Positions 17,265 through 25,866 of a stretch of DNA of 64,000 nucleotides are shown in pieces. The position numbers and the translations under genes are program-made. Source of the stretch: Chloroflexota bacterium. Lineage in GTDB: Bacteria > Chloroflexota > Anaerolineae > Anaerolineales > UBA11579. The first letter of the stretch is position 1; each line of letters starts with the position of its first letter. Location: assembly GCA_013112575.1 (NCBI GenBank), contig JABFGG010000018.1, forward strand, positions 24,277 to 88,276. Reading direction: 5' to 3'. The notes beneath the pieces are model-generated. The model did not search any database. It was not told where the DNA came from and saw only the letters and a program-made list of their open reading frames with translations.

Positions 17265-17389
17265 GGAAGGCCTAAAACAGGGATTAGTTATCAGTTATTG
17301 GGAAAAGGTATTTGACACAAATTCCCTCTGCTACCTATTCATTAATCCCTAGTAACTAATTACTAACCACCAATTACCCATTCCTAAAA

Positions 17390-17395
17390 TATAAT
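17390..17395 (+). promoter_or_regulatory. -10 box six bases before the WD40-like gene
   Basis: Perfect TATAAT within AAAATATAAT; ATG at 17402 follows after CTCCCC, and there is no Shine-Dalgarno sequence. A leaderless mRNA is likely. The 150-bp gap upstream is filled with AT-rich TAATTACTAA-like repeats. Confidence 0.55.
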
Positions 17396-17401
17396 CTCCC
17401 C

Positions 17402-18799
17402 ATGAACCGCCGTTGGCTCATCGCCGGGGGTATTGCTCTGGCAGTAATCCTGGCCGTGACCGTTTACCAAAATCTGCGTCCGCAGGTTGTGGAGATTTCA
17501 CCTGTTCCGGATGCCCTGGACGTACCGCGTGCCGCCCCCTTGCGCATCATGTTCTCGCGGGCGATGGACGAGAACGCCACACAAAATGCACTGCTCATAG
17601 ATACTGAGATTCCTGGCGAATTCACCTGGGAGGAGAACACCCTCATCTTCACCCCGGAAGAGGGTTGGCCGCGTGGCGAAATCGTTCAGATAGGGCTGGA
17701 TACACAGGCTCTTTCTTCAATTGGCCTTCCCTTGCGTAACTCTTTCAACGCATCCTTTGAGGTTGGCCGCACCAAACTCGCTTATCTTTGGCCCTTCAAT
17801 GGCGACGCCAATCTCTACACCCTCGATCTGGAAACTGCACAAAGCCAGCAGATCACGGAGGACGGCAATGTACTGGACTTCAGCCCGGCCGCGGACGGCA
17901 ACGCCATCTACTTCAGCGCCAGCAATCCTTCCGGCGGCAGCGACCTGTGGGTCCACGAAAGGCTCACGAATGAAAATCGTATGCTGCTGGATTGTGGCAC
18001 AGATAGCTGTAGCAACGTACAGGCTGGACCAAACCGCAATTGGTTAGCCTATGTGCGCCTTTCAGCCGATCTCGATGCTGTTGGCAACATCTGGAGTTTT
18101 GATCTCACCAGTGAAACTACAGTAATGCTCAGCTATGAGGGCCATGAAACGCGGTTACCCAGCTGGTCGCCACTTGGCACACTGAGCTACTATGATGCTA
18201 CCGAGCAAGCCTTTACTTTCTGGGACATGGACGAGGGAGAAATTACTCGCTGGGATAACGAAACCGGGGAAGCTGGAGCTTGGTCGCCGGATGGCTTACG
18301 CTTTGCCGCCCCTGAACTATTCGTGGTTGTTACTGACATCCTGCGCGGCCCCAGCGGTGAAGCTGAGAACGAGGATGTGCCTGAAGAAAACCTGGAACGC
18401 GTTGAGGTCTTCAGCAGCCACCTGATGCTATTTAACCTCAGCAACGGCTCTGTTCAGGACCTGACCGGCAACGCCTTACTTGAAGATGCAGCCCCCGCCT
18501 TCGACCCCGCCGCCCGCTGGCTGGCATTTGCCCGCCGTCCCATTGAAGCAGACGTGATCTTGCTCGGTCGCCAACTGTGGTTGGTGCGCCCCAATGGCAG
18601 CAGCGAACGCCCCATCACCGATGCGCCGGATTTTAAACACAGTAACTTCGCCTGGCATCCTGAGGGGGAGCAACTCGCCTACGTACGCTTCAACCAGGTA
18701 GCCCTCACCGAACCGCCGGAGATCTGGCTGGTGCAGGCCTCAACTGCTGATGCCCTGCGACTGGTGATCGGTGCTTATGCCCCCGCCTGGGTTCCATAA
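17402..18799 (+). CDS. membrane-anchored Ig-like / TolB-type propeller protein
   Basis: Protein of 465 aa with one N-terminal membrane anchor (about 6-24), no lipobox, then an Ig-like domain of the Big_5/SbsA type (VVEISPVPDALDVPRAAPL, MFSRAMDE) to about residue 120. The rest is a beta-propeller of TolB/PD40-like repeats (LAYLWPFNGDANLYTLD, WSPDGLRFA, WLAFARRP, WHPEGEQLAYV). Such propellers act as extracytoplasmic binding scaffolds; the ligand is unknown. Transcribed alone from a box six bases upstream of its ATG. Confidence 0.8.
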   Translation: MNRRWLIAGGIALAVILAVTVYQNLRPQVVEISPVPDALDVPRAAPLRIMFSRAMDENATQNALLIDTEIPGEFTWEENTLIFTPEEGWPRGEIVQIGLDTQALSSIGLPLRNSFNASFEVGRTKLAYLWPFNGDANLYTLDLETAQSQQITEDGNVLDFSPAADGNAIYFSASNPSGGSDLWVHERLTNENRMLLDCGTDSCSNVQAGPNRNWLAYVRLSADLDAVGNIWSFDLTSETTVMLSYEGHETRLPSWSPLGTLSYYDATEQAFTFWDMDEGEITRWDNETGEAGAWSPDGLRFAAPELFVVVTDILRGPSGEAENEDVPEENLERVEVFSSHLMLFNLSNGSVQDLTGNALLEDAAPAFDPAARWLAFARRPIEADVILLGRQLWLVRPNGSSERPITDAPDFKHSNFAWHPEGEQLAYVRFNQVALTEPPEIWLVQASTADALRLVIGAYAPAWVP

Positions 18800-18919
18800 T
18801 CCCTCCACCTTCCAAAGGTTTACAAAAAAACACGAATTCCGATAAACGATTCTCGAAATTCGTGCCATTCGTCCATTTGTGTTATTCGTGATTTGACTCA
18901 AGCCCCCAATAACTAATTC

Positions 18920-19951
18920 CTAATTACTACTCACCGCATTAATAAAATCCGCCAGCAAGCCATACGCCGTAGTGTGCGGCCCCGGGTCTTCCTCGATCAA
19001 GGACAACTTACCCAACACATCCGTCTCTAGCTGCACGATGGAGGTTGTACCATCGATGATGAACAACGGCGACTCAGGCCCCACCATTTCCGGGGCTACA
19101 CTGGCATGCACATGGCCGTCATGTCTCTCGGCGCTACAAACCAGCTTCCAGCGTTTGCCCTCTTGTTGGGCAGCTTCAATTTCCGCAGAACTGATCTCCC
19201 CAATGCCCTTGCGGTCAACCGCATCCGGATTCATGGGGATACCCATCAACACCGTCATTAAAGCCGCCACCTTGATGGCTGCGTCCCAGCCATCAACGTC
19301 CCCTGAGGGGTCCGTCTCAGCAATCCCGATTGATTGCGCGTAGGCCACGGCCTCATCGAAGCTCTGCCCGCCTTCCATCTGTGAGAGGATCAGGTTGGTG
19401 GTCGAGTTAAGCACACCTTTAAAGGCCAGCACTTTGGCAGCGGGCAAGCCGCTGCGCCCCAGCGAGAACACCGGCGCACCATCCATCACCGTGGATTCAA
19501 AATAGAAACGCACGTTATTGGCCTCTGCCAATTCGGTCAATTCCTGATAGGCATGCACCACCGGCCCTTTATTGGCCGTCACGGCATGGATGCCATTATT
19601 CAGCGCCGCCTTGATCGTATCGATAGCAGGCTGGCCGCTGTCGTAGCTCACCGGGGTGTTCTCAAAGAGCACCTGCGCCTGGGCCGCCTTGAGCAAACTC
19701 ACCATGTTTTCCGGCACCACCGTGGTTGACAGCTCATCCAGCGAGCCGCCGCTTTCCACCAGATCAATGGCCTTTTCAAGATCAATACCCTCAGCGTCTA
19801 TCGCCGAGCCATGGCTCCCCGTAGTGATAGCAGTCACAGCAAAGCTGATTTCATAGTCTGCTTTCAGACTATCCTGCTTGCTCAAAAGCAAGCGTGCAAA
19901 AGCCTTCCCCACGTTGCCAAATCCGATCAGTGCCAGGTTGTAGTGTGACAT
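18920..19951 (-). CDS. homoserine dehydrogenase
   Basis: NAD(P)-dependent reduction of aspartate semialdehyde to homoserine in Thr/Met synthesis. The 343-aa protein starts MSHYNLALIGFGNVGKAFARLL with the Rossmann GxGNVG loop; NGIHAVTANKGPV carries the conserved TANK lysine motif, and FKGVLNSTTNLILSQMEGG plus AETDPSGDVDGWDAAIKVA are the substrate-site blocks. It lacks a C-terminal ACT domain, so it is the short feedback-insensitive kind. The start at 19951 is preferred over one 20 codons upstream because GAGGAG lies six to seven bases before it. Confidence 0.88.
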   Translation of the reverse strand: MSHYNLALIGFGNVGKAFARLLLSKQDSLKADYEISFAVTAITTGSHGSAIDAEGIDLEKAIDLVESGGSLDELSTTVVPENMVSLLKAAQAQVLFENTPVSYDSGQPAIDTIKAALNNGIHAVTANKGPVVHAYQELTELAEANNVRFYFESTVMDGAPVFSLGRSGLPAAKVLAFKGVLNSTTNLILSQMEGGQSFDEAVAYAQSIGIAETDPSGDVDGWDAAIKVAALMTVLMGIPMNPDAVDRKGIGEISSAEIEAAQQEGKRWKLVCSAERHDGHVHASVAPEMVGPESPLFIIDGTTSIVQLETDVLGKLSLIEEDPGPHTTAYGLLADFINAVSSN

Positions 19952-19968
19952 GGCGTTCTCCTCAACAT

Positions 19969-19997
19969 AAAAATGAGGGGCACAGGAGTGCCCCTCA
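19969..19997 (-). terminator. rho-independent terminator of ECF41 operon
   Basis: Perfect 10-bp stem (19974-19983 with 19988-19997), loop AGGA, followed on the minus strand by TTTTT. It ends the operon 20025-22124 just before the homoserine dehydrogenase gene. Confidence 0.9.
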
Positions 19998-20024
19998 AGA
20001 GCATAAACCAATCCAGCGGATTTA

Positions 20025-20894
20025 TCAAACCCCCAGACTTAAAGCTTTCAATTTCTCTGGATTGACCACACCATAACTATTAATGATGCACCCATCCGCA
20101 AAATCAAAACTGAGCGTTGCATAAGGCGCGCCATCAACCTCAAAGAGAATCGCGGGAGTGCCATTCACCTCCAGCATCCTGATGCCAAGCCCTTCGGGTG
20201 CCAGTCGCTGCAAACCAAAGAAGAAGCGCATCCATTTCTCAATACCAAGGATAGGCTTACGCGCCGCCCCGGGCATGCCATTACCATCGCTGTAATGCAC
20301 CACATCTTCAGCCAGCACGCTTTGTAAGCTTTCCACATCGCCCTCGCTCACAGCCTGCACGAACTGCATCATGATACGTTGCTGCTCATCGATGGACACG
20401 TCAAAGCGTGGGCGTTCGTCCTGCAAATGGCGGCGCGCCCGGCTAACCAGTTGGCGCACATTCTGCGGGCTTTTATCGACCACGTCCGCGATCTCCGCAT
20501 ATTCGTAGTCAAAGACATCCCTCAGAATGAATGCCGCCCGTTCAACTGGTGTCAACCGCTCCAGCAGGAACATGAATGCTATCGAGAGAGAATCTCTCTC
20601 GATAGCCGTTTCCATCAATCCGGGTCGTTCGCTGGTCATCAGTGGTTCCGGTAACCAGGGGCCGATATAACTCTCACGCTGCACGCGGGCCAGCCGCAGA
20701 TGGTCGATGCTCAAGCGTGTCACCACTGTCGTCAGGAAAGCTTTGGCTGAGTCCACTTCTCTTAGTTCGACCTCCTGCCAGCGTAAAAACGCCTCTTGCA
20801 GCAGGTCCTCGGCATCCATCACGCTGCCTAAGATACGATATGCGATCGAGAAAAGCAGGGTACGGTGCTGGTCAAAAAGCTCGACGTGGCTCAT
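20025..20894 (-). CDS. ECF41-type RNA polymerase sigma factor
   Basis: Extracytoplasmic-function sigma factor of 289 aa with the fused C-terminal SnoaL-like domain that defines ECF41. Region 2 is about residues 5-70 (FSIAYRILGSVMDAEDLLQEAFLRW); region 4 about 105-160 (ILRDVFDYEYAEIADVVDKSPQNVRQLVSRARR). Family hallmarks are visible: WLPEPL in the inter-region linker, a DGGG-like YSDGNGMPGAARKPI in the C-terminal domain, and NPEKL (family NPDKL) near the end. There is no anti-sigma gene nearby; in this group the C-terminal domain itself controls activity. It is the last gene of a three-gene operon whose promoter matches the ECF41 consensus. Confidence 0.93.
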   Translation of the reverse strand: MSHVELFDQHRTLLFSIAYRILGSVMDAEDLLQEAFLRWQEVELREVDSAKAFLTTVVTRLSIDHLRLARVQRESYIGPWLPEPLMTSERPGLMETAIERDSLSIAFMFLLERLTPVERAAFILRDVFDYEYAEIADVVDKSPQNVRQLVSRARRHLQDERPRFDVSIDEQQRIMMQFVQAVSEGDVESLQSVLAEDVVHYSDGNGMPGAARKPILGIEKWMRFFFGLQRLAPEGLGIRMLEVNGTPAILFEVDGAPYATLSFDFADGCIINSYGVVNPEKLKALSLGV

Positions 20895-20898
20895 GGTC

Positions 20899-21315
20899 CT
20901 ATCTTATCGCATCACTGCGCTCAACCTGCATAGCAGGCCAGGCCAGTATGAAAAGGATCGCCACTATTGAAACAGGAATAGCATCGGTCAGCCAGTGATG
21001 CAGTGGCTCCGCGAACGCAATCGCATCATACAGGTGGTTGCTGGCGTGCATCAAAGAAGCCAGGGTGACCACCACATACAAGCTGCGATGCTCCCAGGGC
21101 CGTCGGCTGATCATAAATAAACCTATACCTAATGCCAGCGCAAACACCCCGGCATCACCCAGAAAATGGCGGTTGAAAGGCGGAAAATGCGCTACGTAAG
21201 TGTAGAACCAGCCTGGGGCGAAAACCAACCCGATACCTGAGGCCAGGTAGAACACCGCCCCCAGGATCACGATCGAACGCAAGAATTTCGTAGATTTGAA
21301 CATAGTAAACCTCAT
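20899..21315 (-). CDS. small membrane protein of ECF41 operon, unknown function
   Basis: Protein of 138 aa with four hydrophobic helices (SIVILGAVFYLASGIGLVFA; GDAGVFALALGIGLFMI; LYVVVTLASLMHASNHLYDAI; IPVSIVAILFILAWPAM). The His-rich stretch MHASNHLYDAIAF in helix three could bind metal or cofactor; this is inference. Start and preceding stop overlap (ATGA). As an operon partner of ECF41 it is a likely target gene. Confidence 0.7.
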   Translation of the reverse strand: MRFTMFKSTKFLRSIVILGAVFYLASGIGLVFAPGWFYTYVAHFPPFNRHFLGDAGVFALALGIGLFMISRRPWEHRSLYVVVTLASLMHASNHLYDAIAFAEPLHHWLTDAIPVSIVAILFILAWPAMQVERSDAIR

Positions 21316-22124
21316 ACCTGAGCGCTCTCTGTCTGAAGCTTTGCTTGTGATGCAAAGCGTTTATCCAGCCACTGTTGCCAGCTTATCTTCCCGTATCTAT
21401 TCTCTGGGGTAGTATGCACTCCCTCACGAAAAGCTCTGGCAACCTTACCGGGAATCGGCAAATGCCTTACTTTACGCTGCATACCCTGAGCAGCCATCCA
21501 ACTGTTAGCCAGCTCCCCCCAGCTCAAAATCTCTGGCCCACCAATATCCTCAGCATATTCACTGGGTCCTTGCTGCACCAGTTCCGTCATGCGCTGGCCT
21601 ACTTCACTAACATCGATCAACTGGAAAGGGATGTCCGTGGGCAAAAAGACCAGCGGCATACGGAATAAGGCGGGAATGATGAGATCACCCAAAAAGGTAT
21701 GAAACTGCGTTGCCCGCAATATCGTCCAGGGCACATCCTGTGCTCGAATTAATCGCTCAGTCTCATATTTGGCTTTGTAGTACGGGAAAGGATGTTGGTC
21801 TACACCCACGATAGAAATGTAGACAAAGTGGGCCAGCCCATTCTTTTTGCCGATTTCCAACAAACGCTGTGCACCACCTATGTCAACCTTCTTGGCAGCC
21901 GCTGGTGTGCTGGCTGCATGGATGATGGTATCCACCCCTTCAACCGCTTCTGCTACCCCCTCCCCGCTTGCAAGTGCACCCTGCGCCCATTCTAAGCTGA
22001 CATCATCGCTGGCTTTGCGCGCCCTGCGGCTCAGGACGCGCACTGTGTGACCAGCTTCCATCAATAAGGGGATAAGTTGGCGGCCCAAAGACCCGCTGCC
22101 GCCTGTGATCAATATGTGAGACAT
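21312..22124 (-). CDS. NmrA-like SDR-family NAD(P)-binding protein
   Basis: Atypical short-chain dehydrogenase of 270 aa with N-terminal Rossmann loop ILITGGSGSLGRQL and the NADP-type VLSRRARKA arginines. The YxxxK pair appears as YYKAKYETERLI, followed by WTILRATQFHTFL, typical of the NmrA/NAD-binding group. Oxidoreductases and epimerases of this kind are the usual targets linked to ECF41 factors. It is the first gene of the operon; AAGGAG lies seven bases before the ATG, and the ECF41-type promoter lies 37-63 bases upstream. Confidence 0.85.
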   Translation of the reverse strand: MSHILITGGSGSLGRQLIPLLMEAGHTVRVLSRRARKASDDVSLEWAQGALASGEGVAEAVEGVDTIIHAASTPAAAKKVDIGGAQRLLEIGKKNGLAHFVYISIVGVDQHPFPYYKAKYETERLIRAQDVPWTILRATQFHTFLGDLIIPALFRMPLVFLPTDIPFQLIDVSEVGQRMTELVQQGPSEYAEDIGGPEILSWGELANSWMAAQGMQRKVRHLPIPGKVARAFREGVHTTPENRYGKISWQQWLDKRFASQAKLQTESAQV

Positions 22125-22160
22125 AAAAAAACTCCTTCTGTACTTGTTTCTACAAAAGGA

Positions 22161-22187
22161 GACGGATAAGCAGTCGTTTTTGTGACA
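22161..22187 (-). promoter_or_regulatory. ECF41-type promoter (TGTCACA-N16-CGTC)
   Basis: On the minus strand TGTCACA (22181-22187) is followed by a 16-base spacer and CGTC (22161-22164). This is the promoter known to me for ECF41 sigma factors. It lies 37 bases upstream of the first gene of the operon that encodes such a factor, so the operon should control itself. Confidence 0.85.
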
Positions 22188-22195
22188 GCCTAAAG

Positions 22196-22245
22196 AGCAA
22201 CCACCCGAATTTATCTGTGTTTATCCGCTTTCATCTGTGGTTGCT
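22196..22245 (-). terminator. long inverted repeat after SCO1664-like gene
   Basis: AGCAACCAC (22196-22204) pairs with GTGGTTGCT (22237-22245) around a 32-base loop holding three ACAGAT-like units on the minus strand. It lies between the SCO1664-like gene and the ECF41 promoter. No clean T run follows, so termination is only possible. Confidence 0.35.
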
Positions 22246-22246
22246 T

Positions 22247-22978
22247 TTATACGGCTGGCCAGGGATAAGCCCGTTCGTCATTGCGTGGAGCCGGAAAAAC
22301 ACCTTCTTCCAGCAATCTTTCAGCACGCGCCACCATTGCCCGAATCTCATAATCCATCAGGTGGGCCTCCAGTCTTTTACAAAACTCATTATCTTCCTTT
22401 AGCTTTGGCAGCAAGGCAGCTATATCCTTGCAAGCTTCTTCCGGCAGAGGTTCCCCCACAAAATCCCAGATGACCGTGCGCAGCTTGTACTGGCTGTGGA
22501 AACAGATACCGTGGTCGATCAACCAGATATGATCGTGGGGGTCCACCAGCACATGTCCCCCCTTGCGGTCAGCATTGTTCACCAAAATGTCGAACAGCAC
22601 CACGATGCGCAAACGCTGGCGGTGTTCCTCACTGAAATTGAAGTAATGGTATTCGGGGTCATGCTCAACATGAAGCTGTAACGAGCCGCCCCCCGCGGGC
22701 CCTTCTGCCCGATATACCGTCGGCGGCACCAGCCCCCAGCCCAACTCCTCGCTCAGCAGATACGCAGCCACTTCACGGCCTGCCAGCGAATCACTGGGAA
22801 AGTCCCACAAAGGGCGCTCGCCGCGCGTGGGTTTATACACCCCTTTCAGTAGGCCGTCCCCATGCTGTATATTGACCAGGAACGTGTAATTCGAGCCCCA
22901 CATGAACTGGCCTTCGACATCGAAGTCGCCGGTCTGTAACGAATTGAGCACGTCTTCTGTTGAGGGGGATTTAGACAT
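22247..22978 (-). CDS. SCO1664-family protein (PI3/PI4-kinase-like fold)
   Basis: Protein of 243 aa matching the SCO1664 family of Actinobacteria and Chloroflexi. It has a kinase-like layout: GSNYTFLVNI near the start, KGVYKPTRGERPLWDFP with the likely ATP-contacting lysine, RIVVLFDILVNNADRKGGHVL as catalytic loop (D..NNADRKGGH) and WLIDHGICF as the metal-binding DxG-like motif. Activity in this family has not been shown to my knowledge. The neighbours, DUF3090 and histidine phosphatase genes, are its constant partners in actinobacteria. No ribosome site is evident before the ATG. Confidence 0.85.
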   Translation of the reverse strand: MSKSPSTEDVLNSLQTGDFDVEGQFMWGSNYTFLVNIQHGDGLLKGVYKPTRGERPLWDFPSDSLAGREVAAYLLSEELGWGLVPPTVYRAEGPAGGGSLQLHVEHDPEYHYFNFSEEHRQRLRIVVLFDILVNNADRKGGHVLVDPHDHIWLIDHGICFHSQYKLRTVIWDFVGEPLPEEACKDIAALLPKLKEDNEFCKRLEAHLMDYEIRAMVARAERLLEEGVFPAPRNDERAYPWPAV

Positions 22979-23071
22979 AAAGAAAATGCAAGCTACGCTT
23001 CGCGCAGGAAACTAGGTATTCTCAATTCCCTACGACCTGATACCTGATTACCTATTCCTAATTACTGGTCC

Positions 23072-23605
23072 TTAGTGCCTATGGCCGTTCTTGCGTGGGC
23101 AAAAGTGGCCTTCGGGGTCCATCGGTTCACCACATTGTTCACATAGTGGCCTGCCACGAGAGGAGATCTCCACTCCCCAATGGATCAATGCACGAATTTG
23201 CGCACGCGAACACCAGAAGCGCACTACGTTGGTCTCTTCCTCAGGCTGGTCTTCTTCCGTGGCGATCTCGCGCGCCACTAAACCCACCAGGTCATTCTCC
23301 ACGTCATAGCCCAGGCCCAATTCGCCTACTCGGAACAGTGGCTCGACCGGTGGGTGAATGTGCATCTGTTCTTCATCGTAGTCGCCCGGGGCGTTAGGCA
23401 GGTTGGGAAATTTCTGATAGATCTCGGCCAGGAACTGCTCCACGCCTACCGCCAGCGTCTGGATCTGGAATTTCTCGACGATCAGGCTGACGATACGTTC
23501 ATCTTTCCAGCCCTGGATATAAAACACACGCTTACCCGCCGGACCGATAGCATCCGTGGTGATGTGTGTTACTGGCTTGAGTTCAATATCTATGCGCTCT
23601 TCCAT
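23072..23605 (-). CDS. DUF3090 family protein
   Basis: Protein of 177 aa; it begins with a beta-rich part (ITTDAIGPAGKRVFYIQG) and ends in a Cys cluster, CEQCGEPMDPEGHFCPRKNGH, which looks like a small zinc knuckle. This matches DUF3090, a family found in the same order beside SCO1664-like and histidine phosphatase genes in actinobacteria. No enzymatic function is known. It lies 60 bases after the phosphatase gene. Confidence 0.85.
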   Translation of the reverse strand: MEERIDIELKPVTHITTDAIGPAGKRVFYIQGWKDERIVSLIVEKFQIQTLAVGVEQFLAEIYQKFPNLPNAPGDYDEEQMHIHPPVEPLFRVGELGLGYDVENDLVGLVAREIATEEDQPEEETNVVRFWCSRAQIRALIHWGVEISSRGRPLCEQCGEPMDPEGHFCPRKNGHRH

Positions 23606-23665
23606 GCATCCAACTTTTTTACCAATAAGGGTTCAACTATTTAGTATACCAAAGGGGCACAAGTA

Positions 23666-24289
23666 TTACTTTTGGGCTTTTTCGTCTAACAACTGCACCC
23701 GCTGGTTGACGTTGGCAATGAAGCTATGATTGGCACTGAGATGCACGGTGCTTATTGAAGCTGGCGAGACCATGATCCTTTGGAAATTATCCAATGCCAG
23801 CCCCATGTAATACGCCAGTGCCAGCTTGATCATATCGCTATGCCCCACACACACGATCAAATCCCTATCTTTGTGCATGCCCACAAGGGTTTCCAACTCC
23901 GTAGCAATACGCTGCTGGGCTTCAGCGAAGCTCTCCCCTTCCGGGAAACGCATCCGTGAAGGCGCGTTCTGCACCGTCTTCCACAGTTTGCGTCGCCTCA
24001 ACTGCTTTAACGATTTGTCCTCCCAACCCCCATAATCCATTTCTATTAATCCGGGCCGCTTGACGACCTTCAGCTTATGGACTGCCGCGATGGGTTTAGC
24101 CGTTTCCATCGTGCGGGCCAGCGGGCTACTGTACACTGCCTTGACGGGCATTTCTTCTAAATACTTCGCCACCGCTTCGGCCTGCTTCACTCCCTTTTCG
24201 TTTAGATGCACTCCAGGCAAACGCCCGGCCAGTTTCCCCTTTTTGACATATTCGTTTTCGCCGTGACGGATCAGCAAAATACTTGGCAT
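23666..24289 (-). CDS. histidine phosphatase (MSMEG_4193-type)
   Basis: Phosphoglycerate-mutase-like phosphatase of 207 aa. The catalytic motif LLIRHGENEY carries the phosphorylated His; YSSPLARTMETA supplies the second Arg, GLIEMDYGGWED the acid, and VCVGHSDMIKLALAYYMG the second His. The GENEY and late HSDMIKLALAYY blocks are typical of the actinobacterial members that sit beside DUF3090. The gene starts three bases after the rarA stop, so it shares its transcript. Confidence 0.87.
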   Translation of the reverse strand: MPSILLIRHGENEYVKKGKLAGRLPGVHLNEKGVKQAEAVAKYLEEMPVKAVYSSPLARTMETAKPIAAVHKLKVVKRPGLIEMDYGGWEDKSLKQLRRRKLWKTVQNAPSRMRFPEGESFAEAQQRIATELETLVGMHKDRDLIVCVGHSDMIKLALAYYMGLALDNFQRIMVSPASISTVHLSANHSFIANVNQRVQLLDEKAQK

Positions 24290-24292
24290 AGT

Positions 24293-25720
24293 TTAGCGGC
24301 TGGATTTGCCGCTGGTGATCTTTTGTTTGCGTTTGCTGGCCAGCACTTCATCTTCGCTCAGGTCAGGAATAGTTTCGGTATCGGTGATACCCAGGGCTTT
24401 ACGCTGCGCCGCGCGCCACATCTCCAGACGTTGACCTACCTGTTTTTCATAACCCTGGTCGCTGGGCGTATAGAAATACGTTCCCAGCACATCTTTGGGC
24501 AAGTATTGCTGAGCCGTGTAATGCCCGGGGTGGGCATGAGGATATTCGTAGCCTTTACCATGCCCCAATGCTTCACCATCGCGGTTGGCGTCTTTGAGGT
24601 GGTCGGGCACTTCCACTGCCCCATCTTTCTCGATCAATTCAAAAGCTTTAAAGTAATGGTTGGTTGTGTTGGATTTAGGTGCGGTCGCCAGGTACAACGT
24701 GGCATGCACAATGGGATACACGCCTTCCGGCAGACCAATGTAATCAAAAGCCTGTGCTGCGGCACTGACCACCACCATCCCATTGGGGTCAGCCAGTCCT
24801 ATATCCTCACCCGCCAGGATGATCAGCCGCCGAATGATGAAACGTGGGTCTTCACCTGCATACAACATCTTGGCCAGCCAGTAGAGTGCCGCATCCGGGT
24901 CAGAGCCGCGCACCGACTTGATGAAGGCCGAGATCGTGTCGTAATGCGCATCCCCATCTTTGTCGTAGAGTACAGCCCGGCGTTGGATCGACTCCTGGGC
25001 CACTTCCAGCGAAACGCGCACCACACCATCTTCATCTGGGTTTGTGCTGATCACGGCCAGCTCTAAAGCATTGAGGGCATTGCGCGCATCCCCGCCTGCC
25101 ACATGGATCAGGTGCTCCATGGCCCCTTCCGCCAATTCAACCGTATACTCACCCAGGCCGCGTTCTTTATCTTCAAGGGCATTCAACAATATCTGCCGCA
25201 CACCCTCAGCATCTAACAAATTTAACTGGAAGATACGCGAACGCGAAACCAGCGCCCCATTGACTTCAAAGTAAGGATTTTCGGTAGTCGCCCCGATCAA
25301 TGTAACGGTGCCATTCTCCACGTGCGGCAGCAGCGCATCTTGCTGGGCCTTGTTCCAGCGATGCACCTCATCCACGAACAGGATCGTGCGCTTGTTGTAC
25401 AGTTTGCGTCGTTCAACCGCATCCCCCACCACTTCACGCAAACGCGCCACGCCATCCAGCACTGCCGAAAGTGTCTCAAAATGCGACTCTGTATGGTTAG
25501 CGATTACCATCGCCAGCGTAGTTTTTCCGGTACCGGGCGGCCCCCACAAAATCACCGACGCAAACAGGCGGTCGGCCTCAATGGCCCGTCGCAGCAAACG
25601 TCCCTCCCCTACAATCTCATCCTGCCCTACGTACTCATCCAATACCCGCGGACGCATACGCGCCGCCAATGGTGCTTCGTGGGACAGGTTATTCTGCATA
25701 GCGTGGTCAAAAAGGTCCAT
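24293..25720 (-). CDS. rarA: replication-associated recombination protein A (AAA+ ATPase)
   Basis: RarA/MgsA (WRNIP1 homologue) acts at stalled replication forks. The 475-aa protein starts with a short segment resembling a SSB/clamp-contact motif (MDLFDHAM), then MRPRVLDEYVGQ, Walker A GPPGTGKTTL (60-69), Walker B LFVDEVHRWNK, sensor 1 IGATTENP, and the C-terminal tetramerisation domain (YDKDGDAHYDTISAFIKSVRGSDPDAALYWLA). The ATG is eight bases from TGCTATAAT without a ribosome site, so the mRNA is probably leaderless. First gene of the unit with the histidine phosphatase. Confidence 0.93.
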   Translation of the reverse strand: MDLFDHAMQNNLSHEAPLAARMRPRVLDEYVGQDEIVGEGRLLRRAIEADRLFASVILWGPPGTGKTTLAMVIANHTESHFETLSAVLDGVARLREVVGDAVERRKLYNKRTILFVDEVHRWNKAQQDALLPHVENGTVTLIGATTENPYFEVNGALVSRSRIFQLNLLDAEGVRQILLNALEDKERGLGEYTVELAEGAMEHLIHVAGGDARNALNALELAVISTNPDEDGVVRVSLEVAQESIQRRAVLYDKDGDAHYDTISAFIKSVRGSDPDAALYWLAKMLYAGEDPRFIIRRLIILAGEDIGLADPNGMVVVSAAAQAFDYIGLPEGVYPIVHATLYLATAPKSNTTNHYFKAFELIEKDGAVEVPDHLKDANRDGEALGHGKGYEYPHAHPGHYTAQQYLPKDVLGTYFYTPSDQGYEKQVGQRLEMWRAAQRKALGITDTETIPDLSEDEVLASKRKQKITSGKSSR

Positions 25721-25728
25721 AAACTGTG

Positions 25729-25737
25729 ATTATAGCA
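25729..25737 (-). promoter_or_regulatory. extended -10 promoter of rarA, leaderless type
   Basis: Minus-strand TGC-TATAAT with the hexamer at 25729-25734. Eight bases separate it from the ATG at 25720, so the transcript should start at or within one or two bases of the start codon. No good -35 hexamer. Confidence 0.65.
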
Positions 25738-25866
25738 CGCTCAAATGTGCTAATAATTCCCCGCCTAGAGGCCAACAAAACTTTACAATTTGGATAAATT
25801 ACGGCTTTGTCAGTTTCCTAAACACCGCTTGTGCTATGCTAACCGCATAAAGTGGCATAGCAATAT

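Noticed and set aside
18800..18919. Repeated ATTCGTG pieces as operator array
   Set aside because: Imperfect and irregular spacing; more likely a degenerate dispersed repeat of no clear function.
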